Below, one piece after another: positions 1 to 9,154 of a stretch of DNA of 64,000 nucleotides. Below the pieces are notes generated by a model, which saw only the letters and a list, made by a program, of their open reading frames with translations, made no database searches and was not told the origin of the DNA. Source of the stretch: Lentisphaeria bacterium (GTDB lineage Bacteria; Verrucomicrobiota; Lentisphaeria; Victivallales; Victivallaceae); the NCBI GenBank assembly GCA_017450705.1, contig JAFSTC010000058.1:1-64000 (forward strand). Direction: 5' to 3'. A program made the position numbers and the translations under genes. Position 1 is the first letter of the stretch; the number at the start of each line of letters is the position of its first letter.

Positions 1-1
1 G

Positions 2-286
2 GGCACCTACAAAAAAGAGCGTCTGGAAGCGGGCAAGAAGTTCTTCTCCGTGGCCTCCGGCGGCGGCACGGGCCGCACGCTGCACCCGGACAACATGGCC
101 GCCGGTCCCGCCAGCTACGGCATGACCGACACCATGGGCAGGATGCACTCCGACGCCCAGTTCGCCGGATCCTCCTCCGTCCCCGCCCACGTGGAGATGA
201 TGGGCCTGATCGGCATGGGCAACAACCCGATGGTCGGCGCCTCCGTCGACGTGGCCGTCGCCGTCGCCCAGGCCATGACCAAATAA
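2..286 (+). CDS. C-terminal fragment of an unidentified protein
   Basis: The frame is open from the window edge and ends at TAA 284-286, giving about 94 residues; the start lies outside the window. The tail is rich in Gly, Ala and Met and contains ASYGMTDTMGRMHSDAQFAG, then GMGNNPMVGASVDVAVAVAQ. I do not recognise the family. It is followed directly by a strong UUCG-loop terminator, so it is the last gene of its transcription unit. The Gly/Ala-rich, helix-prone end could suit a shell-like or metabolic enzyme subunit, but nothing visible settles that. An internal GTG at 50 is not a credible start because the frame continues upstream. Confidence 0.6.
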   Translation, partial: GTYKKERLEAGKKFFSVASGGGTGRTLHPDNMAAGPASYGMTDTMGRMHSDAQFAGSSSVPAHVEMMGLIGMGNNPMVGASVDVAVAVAQAMTK

Positions 287-308
287 CTCCGCCTGACAGG
301 AAAAATCA

Positions 309-343
309 GGGGAAGGCGCTTTCGAGCGCCCTCCCCTTTTTTT
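309..343 (+). terminator. Rho-independent terminator with UUCG loop
   Basis: A 12-bp stem with one mismatch (arms 309-320 and 325-336) closes on a TTCG tetraloop and is followed by seven T residues at 337-343. It lies 23 bases after the stop of the truncated gene at the window start. Confidence 0.9.
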
Positions 344-721
344 ATGTAACCGGGAAAGATGTAACGCAAGCCGCTGTTTGAACGCGAACCGCCCAGCCGG
401 GGAAGAGACAACCGCTTCGCGGTTTTCCCTCCCCGGCCCCCTCCTTTTATTCCTTCCCGGGGCGAGCGCGGGCCGCGGGGTAATTCCCTTCTGAAGTTGC
501 GCGCCTGCGCTCAGCCGGGCTATGCCCGGCTGAGCTCGCGGCTTAATGCTCGACCTACGTTCATCTGCGCTCAAATACTTGAGCGCATCCGGCTGCCCTC
601 CGGTTGCCGGTCCATTCACATTCGGTCTGCGCGCTCGCGGGCGCCCCGCTCGCGTCCCGTGGGCAAAGTGTACCGTTGAGACATTCTTCTCCCACCTACC
701 ATTGTGGAGAGGAAAAATGCG
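344..721. other. Non-coding stretch with three strong hairpins
   Basis: This 378-base gap separates the first terminator from the 3' end of the AraC gene. No open frame in it resembles a protein. It holds three hairpins: 397-436 (CCGGGGA/TCCCCGG outer arms with an inner AACCGC-TTC-GCGGTT stem), 509-535 (a perfect 12-bp stem with TAT loop) and 566-587 (a perfect 9-bp stem with ATAC loop). None is followed by a T-tract, so they do not look like ordinary terminators. They could be an interspersed palindromic repeat or part of a structured RNA; the sequence alone does not decide. Confidence 0.5.
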
Positions 722-1615
722 TTACTTGCGGATCGAGTTCATCTTCCGGTACTGCATCGGCGTGGTCCCGCAGTACTGATGAAAATATTTGATCATGTAG
801 TTGCTGTCGGAAAAACCGGATTTCTCGGCGATCTCCGAGACGGGAAGGTCGGTGGAGCACAGAAAGGCCTTGACCTTTTCCAGCCTCAGCCGGAGGACGT
901 ACTTGAGCGGCGACAGACCGACCGCGGCCCTGAATTTCCGGCTGAAAAGCGAGGTGCTCATCCCGGCGCGCCGGGCGGTCTCCGGCACGGAAAAGGGCTG
1001 TTCCGGACGGGACTCCATCTGACCGATGCACCGGGTGATGCACTCGTCGGGCGTTCCGCGCATCCTGTGCCATTTGTCCGGCGTATGGGTCCCGATGCGG
1101 ATCAGATATTGGCAGAAAAGGCTTTTCGCCTCCAGTTCATGGTAATCGTTCCCGGTCATCTTGTCGAGAGACGTCATCAGCTGCAGCAGCAGTTTCTCCA
1201 CCTGATTGTACTCTTCGGGCAGCAGATGAAGCTTTTCCCTTCTGAGCGGGGAACTCTGCCCGAAGATCTTGTTCCATGAAGGAAGCGTCTCCAGCAGCGC
1301 CCGGTCCTCGTCGATGAAGGCCGGATCCAGCGCGAGATTGAAAAGCTGAAGATTGCGGTTGTCGCTGAAACTGTGGACCTCCCCCGGCATGATGACGAAA
1401 AAATCGCCCCGGATGAGACCGTAGGACATCGCCTCGTCCGTCTCGCCGTCGAAGATCATGTGATTGGTGCTGCCACCGCGGACAAGAACGATCTCGATGA
1501 AGTCGTGGCAGTGTTTTTCGCACAGCCGCCCCTGCTCCTTGCTGAAGAGCGTGATGCCGTAATTTTTGTATTTCGACAGTTTTTTCAGCGAGTAGATCTT
1601 CTGTATCTGCGGCAT
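722..1615 (-). CDS. AraC-family transcriptional regulator
   Basis: The protein has about 297 residues. The N-terminal third looks like a cupin-type sensing domain (HCHDFIEIVLVRGG, then a GDFFVIMPGEVHSF turn). The last 100 residues form the AraC double helix-turn-helix, with ARRAGMSTSLFSRKFRAAVG and the second-helix signature ending SGFSDSNYMIKYFH. I chose ATG at 1615 because GGAAGGA sits 8-12 bases upstream; an in-frame ATG at 1642 would add nine residues but has only a weak GGGA. The gene is divergent from the WbsX-like gene at 1810, so a local role controlling that operon is likely. The inducer cannot be read from the sequence. Confidence 0.88.
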   Translation of the reverse strand: MPQIQKIYSLKKLSKYKNYGITLFSKEQGRLCEKHCHDFIEIVLVRGGSTNHMIFDGETDEAMSYGLIRGDFFVIMPGEVHSFSDNRNLQLFNLALDPAFIDEDRALLETLPSWNKIFGQSSPLRREKLHLLPEEYNQVEKLLLQLMTSLDKMTGNDYHELEAKSLFCQYLIRIGTHTPDKWHRMRGTPDECITRCIGQMESRPEQPFSVPETARRAGMSTSLFSRKFRAAVGLSPLKYVLRLRLEKVKAFLCSTDLPVSEIAEKSGFSDSNYMIKYFHQYCGTTPMQYRKMNSIRK

Positions 1616-1756
1616 ATCCAGTTTCCTTCCGGTACGGGACATACATTATCCCGAAAAACCGAAAATTCCAATAATTTTTCGGGCTTCTTCTTGAAAAAAA
1701 GCCGGAATATCAAGTTTTTTTGCCGTTTTATCAAGGCAGGGGGCCCCGAAATCGGC

Positions 1757-1762
1757 TATAAT
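1757..1762 (+). promoter_or_regulatory. Consensus -10 box lacking a good -35
   Basis: TATAAT lies in the divergent gap upstream of the WbsX-like gene, about 48 bases before its start codon. The hexamer 17 bases upstream (AGGCAG) is nothing like TTGACA. A perfect -10 with no -35 is typical of activator-dependent promoters, and an AraC gene sits next to it. The dependence is inference. Confidence 0.4.
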
Positions 1763-1809
1763 ATGGAGCGTAAGACAAAGCAGGCGCGAAAACCGCGCGG
1801 GAGGGATAA

Positions 1810-2955
1810 ATGCCATACGACATCCAATGTGCCGCGTACTACTTTCCCGGCTTCCATCCGGAGCGGCGCAACGACTCCGTCCACGGTCCCGGCTGGACGG
1901 AATGGGAACTCATGAAATGCGCCCGGCCGCGCTTTGCCGGACACGATCAGCCCAAAATACCGCTCCACGGCTGGGGCGACGAGTCCGATCCCGGGGAAAT
2001 GGCCGTCAAGATAGACGAGGCTTCCGCTCACGGCATCGACGCCTTCGTATTCGACTGGTACTGGTACGACGGTCCCTATCTGCAGGGGGCGCTGGACCGG
2101 GGATTTCTCCGCGCGCCCAACCGCGGAAAGATGAAGTTCGCGCTGATGTGGGCCAACCACAACTGGCGGAACTTCCACCCCGGCGGCCGGGACGCGGACT
2201 ACCCCGTGCTCTTTCAAAGTCTGGTGACTGAAAAGGGCGCGGCAGCCGTGTGGGATCATATCCTCGAACACTACATGTCCCATCCGCAATACTGGCGCGT
2301 GGAGGGGAAACTCTATTTCGCCATCTACTCGGTGAACCGTTTCATCCTTCAGCTCGGCGGACCGGAAAAAGCCCGCAAGGTGCTCGACCTCTTCCGGGAG
2401 AAAACCGCCCGGGCGGGTTTGGGGGAACTCCACATCAACGGCATCTGGTTCGACATGCTGGAAAAAGACGCCGAACTTCTCGAATGTCCTCAGGAGGAAT
2501 GGGTCTCCCGCCTCGGCATCGACAGTTACACGAGTTACAATAGTACGGGAGCCACGGAAACGTGGAAGCGGACAAAGGAAACATTCCCGCGCATCGACTA
2601 CGCGGAGACCTGCAGCCAGTACTTCGAGATCGCCGAGCGGGCCATCCGAAAACTGCCCGCCCCCTATTATCCCGTCATGACGGTCGGCTGGGACTCGACG
2701 CCGAGGACGATCCAGTCCGACACGTACCTTCCGGGGGCGTATCCGTGGTTCGCCGTCATGGAGCCCGATCCCGAAACCTTCGAAAAAGCCCTCGCAAAAC
2801 TGCGGGATCTCGTTTCCGGACACACGCCCGCGCATCGGGAGAAGATCCTTTTCATCAATGCGTGGAACGAATGGTCGGAGGGCAGTTATCTTGAGCCGGA
2901 CACGCTCCGGAAATACGCGTTTTTGGATGCCGTCAAACGGGTCTTGGACCGATAG
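1810..2955 (+). CDS. WbsX / GH99-like domain protein
   Basis: The 381-residue protein matches the WbsX family, often annotated as glycosyltransferase WbsX or glycoside hydrolase family 99-like. Signatures are the N-terminal [22 protein letters not shown], the [10 protein letters not shown] strand, the [11 protein letters not shown] segment and the C-terminal [15 protein letters not shown], whose Glu residues are the likely catalytic or binding positions. There is no signal peptide, so it should act in the cytoplasm or at the inner face of the membrane. The Shine-Dalgarno GGGAGG is six bases before ATG. A pseudopilin gene follows 19 bases later and a giant secreted LamG protein after that, suggesting one operon controlled by the divergent AraC gene. 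Whether it makes or cleaves glycans is not decidable here. Confidence 0.8.
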   Translation: MPYDIQCAAYYFPGFHPERRNDSVHGPGWTEWELMKCARPRFAGHDQPKIPLHGWGDESDPGEMAVKIDEASAHGIDAFVFDWYWYDGPYLQGALDRGFLRAPNRGKMKFALMWANHNWRNFHPGGRDADYPVLFQSLVTEKGAAAVWDHILEHYMSHPQYWRVEGKLYFAIYSVNRFILQLGGPEKARKVLDLFREKTARAGLGELHINGIWFDMLEKDAELLECPQEEWVSRLGIDSYTSYNSTGATETWKRTKETFPRIDYAETCSQYFEIAERAIRKLPAPYYPVMTVGWDSTPRTIQSDTYLPGAYPWFAVMEPDPETFEKALAKLRDLVSGHTPAHREKILFINAWNEWSEGSYLEPDTLRKYAFLDAVKRVLDR

Positions 2956-2974
2956 CAACAGGAAAGGACATGTC

Positions 2975-3799
2975 ATGAACGAAACGATCCGGGAACAAAA
3001 AACCGAGTGCCGCACCGGAAAGGGAAACGCCGCCCGCTTCACTTTGATCGAGCTGCTGGTCGTGATCGCCATCATCGCGATCCTCGCCGCCATGCTGATG
3101 CCGGCGCTGAGTCAGGCCCGGAGCAAAGCCCGGGAGAGCAGCTGCCGGAATAATCTCAAACAGGTCGGAACGGCGCTGGAACTGTACTGCGGGGACTTCG
3201 ACGACATGTATCCGCTGTGCTCCAATGCCCAGATGAAAGCCGACGGCAACTATGCGGCGTTCACCAAGTGGCAGGAGGATCTCTGGGCGTGGCAGCTGGT
3301 CTGGAAACGCAAATACATCCCCAATCCCCGGCTGCTTTTCTGCGAAGAAGCGCTCGAAGCCTCGGGACGGCGCTGGTCCAGCTGGGCGGTCAACGGCGTC
3401 ATAACCAACCCTTCGGACCCGACGCCTTACGCTCAGGCGATCAGTTACGGCTACAATGCGGCGCTGGGCGGATACGACACCGGCGGCTCCTACTCCGCCA
3501 ACGGCATGGGGACCCAGTACAAAAAACCGGCGCGGAAATCGGAACTTCAGGAGCCTTCGGAGATGGTCGCCGCCGCGGAGGGCAAATTTTCCGCCTCGGC
3601 CCCGTGTTATCACGGCAGCACGGAAACATTGATCCCCGTCCACAACGGCTGGGGCGTGATCCTCTGGGCGGACGGCAGAGTCGGGACGGCCTACAACCCC
3701 GCTCAGACGCTGCGGAACAACTCCTCCAATTACTTCAGGAAAACGCGTTATCATTTCGTCCGTTCCCGCAGACGGCTCATCGCCCGTTACCCCAACTGA
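2975..3799 (+). CDS. Prepilin-type (type II secretion-like) pseudopilin
   Basis: The 274-residue protein has a 21-residue charged leader, then [20 protein letters not shown], the class III prepilin peptidase site and hydrophobic N-helix, with Glu at position +5 of the mature form. [13 protein letters not shown] follows the helix, as is usual in these minor pilin-like proteins. Near the C-terminus [12 protein letters not shown] fits the processing-associated H-X9-DG motif. The start ATG at 2975 is preceded by AGGAAAGGA; upstream in-frame starts would lie inside the WbsX-like gene. It sits between two carbohydrate-active genes. The prepilin peptidase and assembly ATPase are not in this window, so its export route is inferred from the family. 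Confidence 0.9.
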   Translation: MNETIREQKTECRTGKGNAARFTLIELLVVIAIIAILAAMLMPALSQARSKARESSCRNNLKQVGTALELYCGDFDDMYPLCSNAQMKADGNYAAFTKWQEDLWAWQLVWKRKYIPNPRLLFCEEALEASGRRWSSWAVNGVITNPSDPTPYAQAISYGYNAALGGYDTGGSYSANGMGTQYKKPARKSELQEPSEMVAAAEGKFSASAPCYHGSTETLIPVHNGWGVILWADGRVGTAYNPAQTLRNNSSNYFRKTRYHFVRSRRRLIARYPN

Positions 3800-3808
3800 C
3801 GGAAAGTC

Positions 3809-6800
3809 ATGAGAAAGTTTTTATTCCTCCTTTTTTTCATCGTCCCGGGGGCGCTTGCCGCCGCAGAAGGTCTGCCCGAGCCGGGGCAGATCTTCCACCC
3901 GCGTGAAGATCTGCTCGCCGTCGCCGGTTTCGAAACGGAAAAAGCAAGCAAAGAAGAACTGGCAAAATATGCCCGCTTCGGCTTCGCCCTTTCCGAGGGA
4001 CGGAAGCTGAAACACTGGAAGCTCCGCCTCTCCGGGAATCCGAAAAACACGGCGGGCTCCCTTGCCTGCGGCGAAAAGTTCTGCAGCATGGTCCAAAAGG
4101 GAAATCTGTGGGGCAGCGCCTTCCTCGCCCTCGACGCCGCCATCCCCGCACAGGCTCTGCGGCAGAAGGAACATACCCTCGGCATCTGGGCGAAGGGCAG
4201 CGGGACTCTCTCGCTGGAACTGGAGGAATACCGCGGCGGCAAAAAGGCCGCCTCCCGGAAATTCCGCTATCTCGTCACGGAAACCCCGCAGTTCCTGCGG
4301 ACAAAGCCCCTGTCCCTCAAGGATCCGAAAACCGACTCTCTCAAGCTCAACATCGCCGTTTACGGAGACATCGAATTCGGCAAACCTGAGCTCTCCCCGG
4401 TCACGCCCGTCGATCCCGCCGCGGAGATGGTCTTTTACGTTCCCTTCGACGGAGGCTCGGCGGAGGCGCTGTTTTCGAGGGGGCCGACCGGCGTTTTCGG
4501 GACCGCCGAACCCGGACCGGCTGTTCCGGGGGTCGCGGGAGAAGCCTTCCGCATCGACGGGAAACGGCGCATGACGCCGCTTGGGATACTCCGTCTGCCC
4601 ATGGGACTGCAGTACAGCCACCCCGGCCGGGCGCTCACGAGGGAGAGCGGAACGCTGGAGTTCTGGTTCCGTCCGCTGCCGGAGATGCTGACGAAAAAGA
4701 GATGGGAGCCTTTCCCGCTTTTTTCGATCGGGACCCGCACGTGGATGTGGCCCGACAGCGAAGACTTTTCCCTGTGTCTTGCCAAAAGCGGCGGCAAACT
4801 GCGTTTCGAGTACAGGGAGCACGTCCGCCTGCGGCGGTGGCCCGATGGCGCGCCGGTCAAGACGGCGGGAAGCCCCTGCGCAGAGAAGAAAAGCAGTCAC
4901 ATCATCGCCGACAAAAAGGGCTTCATCGGCCGCTGGCACCATCTGGCCTTTACCTGGGCGCCGGAGCGCCGCCGCGTGTTTCTCGACGGTCAGCCCGTCA
5001 TGACGGTGGAAGCGAAAAAGGATCCCTGCGTCTCCGCGCCGGATCCCTCGCTGTACCTGGGATGCGCGGCACTGAACCAGCCATTCACGGCCTCCGGCGA
5101 TTTCGATGAACTCAAAATCTATAAAAACGTCCGGTACAGGGGAGCCTTTTCGCCCCGGGTCGAACCGCCCCGCTTCGAGCGGTTTCCGCGAGAGGGGAAA
5201 AGCGCCGTTCCGGAGGGAACGGACGCCGCCGCTTTCGACTGGGGCGACGGCGACGGAAAATACCGGCTCGAAATAAAATTGCGGGACGGGGCTCCGCTGA
5301 TCTATTCCTCGCGCGGCGCGGCCAATACCGTGCTCGCGGAGAGCACTCCCGGGTGCCCCGTCCTGACGCCCACTGCGGTCGAACGCGCCTCCGACCGCCG
5401 GAAGATGAAGTTCCAAACCCGCGACGTTCGAATGGACTGCCGCGTCCGGAGAGATCCCGGGAAGATGCGGATCACCGTCACGCTGAACAAGGGGGACGCG
5501 CCGGAGCGGGTCTGGCTGGAGCAGGAGATCACGCTCCGCAATCTCTCCCGGGCGTGGCACACCGCCTGCGACGGCTTCACATCCCGCCCCCTGCTGAAAC
5601 CTTTCCGGGGCTTCTCATACGACGATCTGCAGACGGCTCTTCCCCTCGTCGGCGCGTGGAACGATCACACGGGCGTCGCGCTGGCCCTGACGCCGGGCAA
5701 TCTCGTCTCGCGGCTTTCGCGGGGCATGGAGTCCCCAGATTCCCTGACGCTGAAACTGCGGACCGTGCTGGACGCGGGTGACACGGTGACATGGGATTTC
5801 GAAGTCTTTCCCTTTGCCGCCCGGTACGGGATCACCGCCCTGATCGACCGCTATCACGCAAACCATCCGGAATATTTCGCCTTTTCGGGCGTCGATCCGC
5901 GCATCTGCGCCAACGCGGCGCAGACCAACGTCTGGAATTCGGCTGTTTTCCGCAAGCGGAGCAGGACCTTTTCCCTTTCCGAGATCAACCGCCGCATCCG
6001 GGGGAGATGGTGCTGGTACTACTGGACGGGAGCCGCCACGGGGAACTGGAGCGTCGACCCGGAACTTCTGAAAGAGTTCCCCCCGCTCAACGAACCGCGG
6101 GTGGGAGACGCGTTCTATCACGAAGCCTTCCGGAAAAATCTCCGGCGGGAACTCCGCAATCTTCAGGACATGGGCGTCACGCCGTCACTTTACATTTCGA
6201 GCTGGGCCGAGAAGCGTCTGGTCCCGGCCTACCGGGATTCCCTGGTCGAACCGGAGGAGACCCCCAACGGCGTCGCCTCGTGGAAAAACTACTGGACACA
6301 GGGCGTCACCGACTTCATCATGTTCCCGAGCGGCGTCCGTTACGGCGCCTTTCTGCGGCGTCAGGCAGGCCGCATGCTCCGGCAGTACCCGGGCACGTGC
6401 AGTTTTTCCCACGATCTTTTCGGCGGGGATCATTATTTCCGCAAGGAAACGACTCTCGGCGGGATGCGGGCTTTCGACGAACGGGGCGTTTACACCCACA
6501 ATCTGCCGGCCATGGGCAAGTTCGTCGACGATCTCAAAAAAATGAGATCGGCCAGCCCCTTCAAAACGGCGCTCGTCAGCAACGGCCACGCGCAGACGGG
6601 CAGTTTCAACACCTTTTTCCGGGCCGACAACAACATCCATGAGCGGCCCCTCACCTGGACGCTTCAGGACTGGGGCAATCTTGCCGCCCACGCAAGGATG
6701 ATGGGCGAAAAACCGACGACCTTCTTCAACATGCCGTCGCACTTGGGAAACTATATCTCAGCAGAAACGGACGACATCGAACTCGTCCGCTACGCCATGA

Positions 6801-7933
6801 TCTTCGAACAGCACAGTCAGCTCCTCTTCGGGATGCTGTTCAACATCAACCAGAACTGGTCGATCCTCGGCGTCGCGGAGAGCATCCCCATGATCGATCA
6901 GCTGCTGTACGTCCACGCGCTCGGCCACAGGCAGACGCCGGGATTTTCCGGGAACAGGTCTCTGGCGCGTGTCCGCTACGGCTCCCCCCGGTCGGGGGCT
7001 CTGGTGCTGATCAACTTTTCTCCTGAAAACCGCTCTTCGGCGATCCGGCCCGACACGGCATATCTGGGAAGCGTCCCCCTCCTGTGCGCGGAAGAGAGGA
7101 CTCTGGAAGTCCGGGAGTCCGCCGTGAACGACATTCCCGTCGCGCCCCTCTCGTGGCGGATCGTCGAGATGGCGGCCGCGGCGCAGACGGCGGAGGATCT
7201 GAGTTACGACGCCCGCATGACGAAATGCCGCGCGGGCAGAAAAATGACTTTCGACTTCAAAAAAGACGCGGGAGCGTTGCGGCTCGTCATTGGTCTGCGG
7301 GCCCACGAGCGCTTCATTTCCGTCACGCTCAACGGGAAAGAACTGCCGGTACGCCGGGAGGGAAAAGACATTCTGGTCGAAACGCCCGCACTCGCGGCGG
7401 GGGACAGACTGGAGATCGCGACGGCGGACTCCCGCTGGCTGATGCCCGTGGAAAAACTCGGGAAAATATCTTTTCTGAGCGGCAGGATCATCGCTCCGCC
7501 GGAACTTGAGAACTGCGGGAAGAGGATCGTCGAGTTCTTCCGTTTCTGGGGCGTCAATCAGACCCCTGAGCGGAAATTCGATCTGCAGACGGCCGCAAGT
7601 CCCGCGAAAGACGGCCTGGTCGAACTGAAAAAGTCGTCCCGTACCGGCATCTCCTTCGAAGACGGGCGGATCGTCATTTCCGCCCCGGACGACCGCGCCG
7701 TCATGGATCTGACCGAGGAGTTCCTCGCCGCATTGGAAAAGCATTACCCCTATGTCGGGCTCTTCGGCAATCAGATGCCGGTCTACGACTGGGACTACGC
7801 GCCGATGTCGGCCCAGCGGAAGCTGATAAAACGCGCGGGCCTGACGCGCAAGCGGCAGTCGGCCGGGGACGCGGCAAAGACCTTCGACCGGTGGCTGAAA
7901 AAGAACGGGATCCGGACCGGTCAGGGCTTCTAA
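3809..7933 (+). CDS. Giant secreted LamG-domain protein, putative glycosidase
   Basis: The 1374-residue protein begins with a clear signal peptide (RKFLFLLFFIVPGALAAAEG). Residues around 210-450 look like a LamG / concanavalin A-like domain (FYVPFDGG, LEFWFRPLP, HHLAFTWAPERRRVFLDGQP, FDELKIYKN). The centre, about residues 640-1080, has a TIM-barrel feel, with PSLYISSWAEKR, CSFSHDLFGGDHYF and a DYWG-less WNSAVF segment, followed by beta-rich C-terminal modules. It resembles large uncharacterised glycoside-hydrolase-like proteins of Lentisphaerae and Planctomycetes. I cannot assign a CAZy family or catalytic pair. It is the last gene of the WbsX-pseudopilin operon; nine bases separate it from the pseudopilin stop. 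A secreted polysaccharide-degrading role is inference. Confidence 0.7.
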   Translation: MRKFLFLLFFIVPGALAAAEGLPEPGQIFHPREDLLAVAGFETEKASKEELAKYARFGFALSEGRKLKHWKLRLSGNPKNTAGSLACGEKFCSMVQKGNLWGSAFLALDAAIPAQALRQKEHTLGIWAKGSGTLSLELEEYRGGKKAASRKFRYLVTETPQFLRTKPLSLKDPKTDSLKLNIAVYGDIEFGKPELSPVTPVDPAAEMVFYVPFDGGSAEALFSRGPTGVFGTAEPGPAVPGVAGEAFRIDGKRRMTPLGILRLPMGLQYSHPGRALTRESGTLEFWFRPLPEMLTKKRWEPFPLFSIGTRTWMWPDSEDFSLCLAKSGGKLRFEYREHVRLRRWPDGAPVKTAGSPCAEKKSSHIIADKKGFIGRWHHLAFTWAPERRRVFLDGQPVMTVEAKKDPCVSAPDPSLYLGCAALNQPFTASGDFDELKIYKNVRYRGAFSPRVEPPRFERFPREGKSAVPEGTDAAAFDWGDGDGKYRLEIKLRDGAPLIYSSRGAANTVLAESTPGCPVLTPTAVERASDRRKMKFQTRDVRMDCRVRRDPGKMRITVTLNKGDAPERVWLEQEITLRNLSRAWHTACDGFTSRPLLKPFRGFSYDDLQTALPLVGAWNDHTGVALALTPGNLVSRLSRGMESPDSLTLKLRTVLDAGDTVTWDFEVFPFAARYGITALIDRYHANHPEYFAFSGVDPRICANAAQTNVWNSAVFRKRSRTFSLSEINRRIRGRWCWYYWTGAATGNWSVDPELLKEFPPLNEPRVGDAFYHEAFRKNLRRELRNLQDMGVTPSLYISSWAEKRLVPAYRDSLVEPEETPNGVASWKNYWTQGVTDFIMFPSGVRYGAFLRRQAGRMLRQYPGTCSFSHDLFGGDHYFRKETTLGGMRAFDERGVYTHNLPAMGKFVDDLKKMRSASPFKTALVSNGHAQTGSFNTFFRADNNIHERPLTWTLQDWGNLAAHARMMGEKPTTFFNMPSHLGNYISAETDDIELVRYAMIFEQHSQLLFGMLFNINQNWSILGVAESIPMIDQLLYVHALGHRQTPGFSGNRSLARVRYGSPRSGALVLINFSPENRSSAIRPDTAYLGSVPLLCAEERTLEVRESAVNDIPVAPLSWRIVEMAAAAQTAEDLSYDARMTKCRAGRKMTFDFKKDAGALRLVIGLRAHERFISVTLNGKELPVRREGKDILVETPALAAGDRLEIATADSRWLMPVEKLGKISFLSGRIIAPPELENCGKRIVEFFRFWGVNQTPERKFDLQTAASPAKDGLVELKKSSRTGISFEDGRIVISAPDDRAVMDLTEEFLAALEKHYPYVGLFGNQMPVYDWDYAPMSAQRKLIKRAGLTRKRQSAGDAAKTFDRWLKKNGIRTGQGF

Positions 7934-7984
7934 CTTCCGCATGTCTCCCCCAAATATCCCGCTTTTCTTGAAAAGGGAGAGGGC

Positions 7985-8039
7985 CCGGGAGAGGGGAAAA
8001 CTTCTTTTCACGCGGAAAAGAAGTTTTCCCCTCTCCCGG
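7985..8039. terminator. 24-bp perfect hairpin between convergent genes
   Basis: Arms 7985-8008 and 8016-8039 are perfect reverse complements around a 7-base loop. It lies between the giant LamG gene (+) and the PocR-AraC gene (-), where a bidirectional terminator is expected. Each arm ends in a run of four T or A at the loop side rather than a trailing T-tract, so it may instead be a mobile palindromic repeat serving as terminator. Confidence 0.6.
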
Positions 8040-8063
8040 AACTATCTTCCCCTTGCAAAAAAC

Positions 8064-8960
8064 TCACGGCTTGGCGCGGCAGGTGCGGGGGGAGCGGCCG
8101 GTTTCGGCTTTGAAGGCGCGGTTGAACTGGGAGATGGAGCCGAAGCCCGCGGCGCAGGCGATCTCGGCGACGGGGAGGGTCGTTTCGGCCAGCATGTTCC
8201 GGGCGCGGATGATGCGGCACATCGTGAGGTAGCGGTGAAAGGGCACGTGGACTTCGCGGCTGAAGAGGTGGGCCAGGTAGTCGGGGCTCAGGTAAAATCT
8301 CCGGGCGGTCTCCTCGATGGTCAGGGGGGACGTGCAGTTGGCTTCCACGTATTTCCTGATCTCCTCGATGCGGTCGGGCGCGTCGATCTTCTCCATGAGG
8401 ATGAGGTTTTCCCGGATGCCGGTCAGGTGGCGGCCGATGATCTCGAGGTATCCCGTCACGCCCTCGGCCTGAAGCCGGGTAAGCGTGATGGAGTCCCGGT
8501 AGAAGCGCCAGAGCGTCTCCGGGTCGAGGCCGTACTGCCGGGCGAGAGAAGTCACTTTCTTCCGGGAGAAGAGGGGCTTGCCGTCCAGATGGAACTGGCC
8601 GGAGGTCATGGCGCCGATGTATTCGCCGCGGCTGTCGAAGAGAGGCACGAGGATCTCGTACAGGCCAGCCCAGCAGGCGTAGCACATGGGCGTCCGCCGT
8701 TTTGCGGCCTCTTCGGCGTGCTCCATGTCGCACCGGCCGCAGGCGGCGCGGCCCTCGGGGGTCCCGCGCAGGGCGGCGCAGCAGGGGTTGAAGTTGGCCC
8801 CGCGGGAGATGCGCAGCGTTTCGCCATCGGCGGAAATGAAGTCGATCACCAGCCCCAGCAGCTGGAAGATGATCCGGGAATACTCCTGAAGCTGTTTCTC
8901 GCTTCCCAGCCGAGAAAAGGCCTGAGCCGTGATGGTGTTGTGCCGGTGAATACTGGCCAT
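8064..8960 (-). CDS. AraC-family regulator with PocR sensory domain
   Basis: The 298-residue protein carries an N-terminal PocR-type ligand domain with its Cys-rich core (NPCCAALRGTPEGRAACGRC, then CYACWAGLYEILVP and a GAMTSGQFHLDG strand). The C-terminal 100 residues are an AraC HTH pair (ARRFYLSPDYLAHLFSREVH and CAAGFGSISQFNRAFKAETG). The start has a textbook GGAAGGAGG five bases upstream. It is divergent from the five-gene M24/PTE/lyase operon starting at 9155 and is its likely regulator. PocR domains are known to sense small hydroxylated compounds (1,2-propanediol in Salmonella); rhamnose breakdown makes propanediol, so that link to the neighbouring lyase is attractive but unproven. Confidence 0.9.
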   Translation of the reverse strand: MASIHRHNTITAQAFSRLGSEKQLQEYSRIIFQLLGLVIDFISADGETLRISRGANFNPCCAALRGTPEGRAACGRCDMEHAEEAAKRRTPMCYACWAGLYEILVPLFDSRGEYIGAMTSGQFHLDGKPLFSRKKVTSLARQYGLDPETLWRFYRDSITLTRLQAEGVTGYLEIIGRHLTGIRENLILMEKIDAPDRIEEIRKYVEANCTSPLTIEETARRFYLSPDYLAHLFSREVHVPFHRYLTMCRIIRARNMLAETTLPVAEIACAAGFGSISQFNRAFKAETGRSPRTCRAKP

Positions 8961-9079
8961 GCCGCCTCCTTCCGGTGACCGGTGATCCGTCTCCGGTCAA
9001 AAGATAGACGGCCCCCGACATTTTTTCAAGGCAAATCCCGAAAAAAACATGAAACGCGGACAAAAGGACAGAAAACACG

Positions 9080-9108
9080 TTGTTTTTCCGCCAAAGAGAG
9101 GCTACATT
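9080..9108 (+). promoter_or_regulatory. Sigma70-type promoter of the M24/lyase operon
   Basis: TTGTTT (9080-9085), a 17-base spacer and TACATT (9103-9108) lie 46 bases before the chosen ATG at 9155. The position inside the divergent gap argues against the longer reading of the downstream gene from a TTG at 9080. Confidence 0.5.
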
Positions 9109-9154
9109 ATTTCCCGGAAACAACAAAAGCCGCAAGAGGCGGCGGGAGGAAAAA

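Noticed and set aside
2-286. Microcompartment shell or decarboxylase subunit identity for the first fragment
   Set aside because: Resemblance is only compositional; no conserved family motif could be matched, so the call stays unidentified.
497-792. Small open frames in the hairpin-rich gap before the AraC gene
   Set aside because: Overlapping frames with no ribosome sites, biased composition and hairpins throughout.
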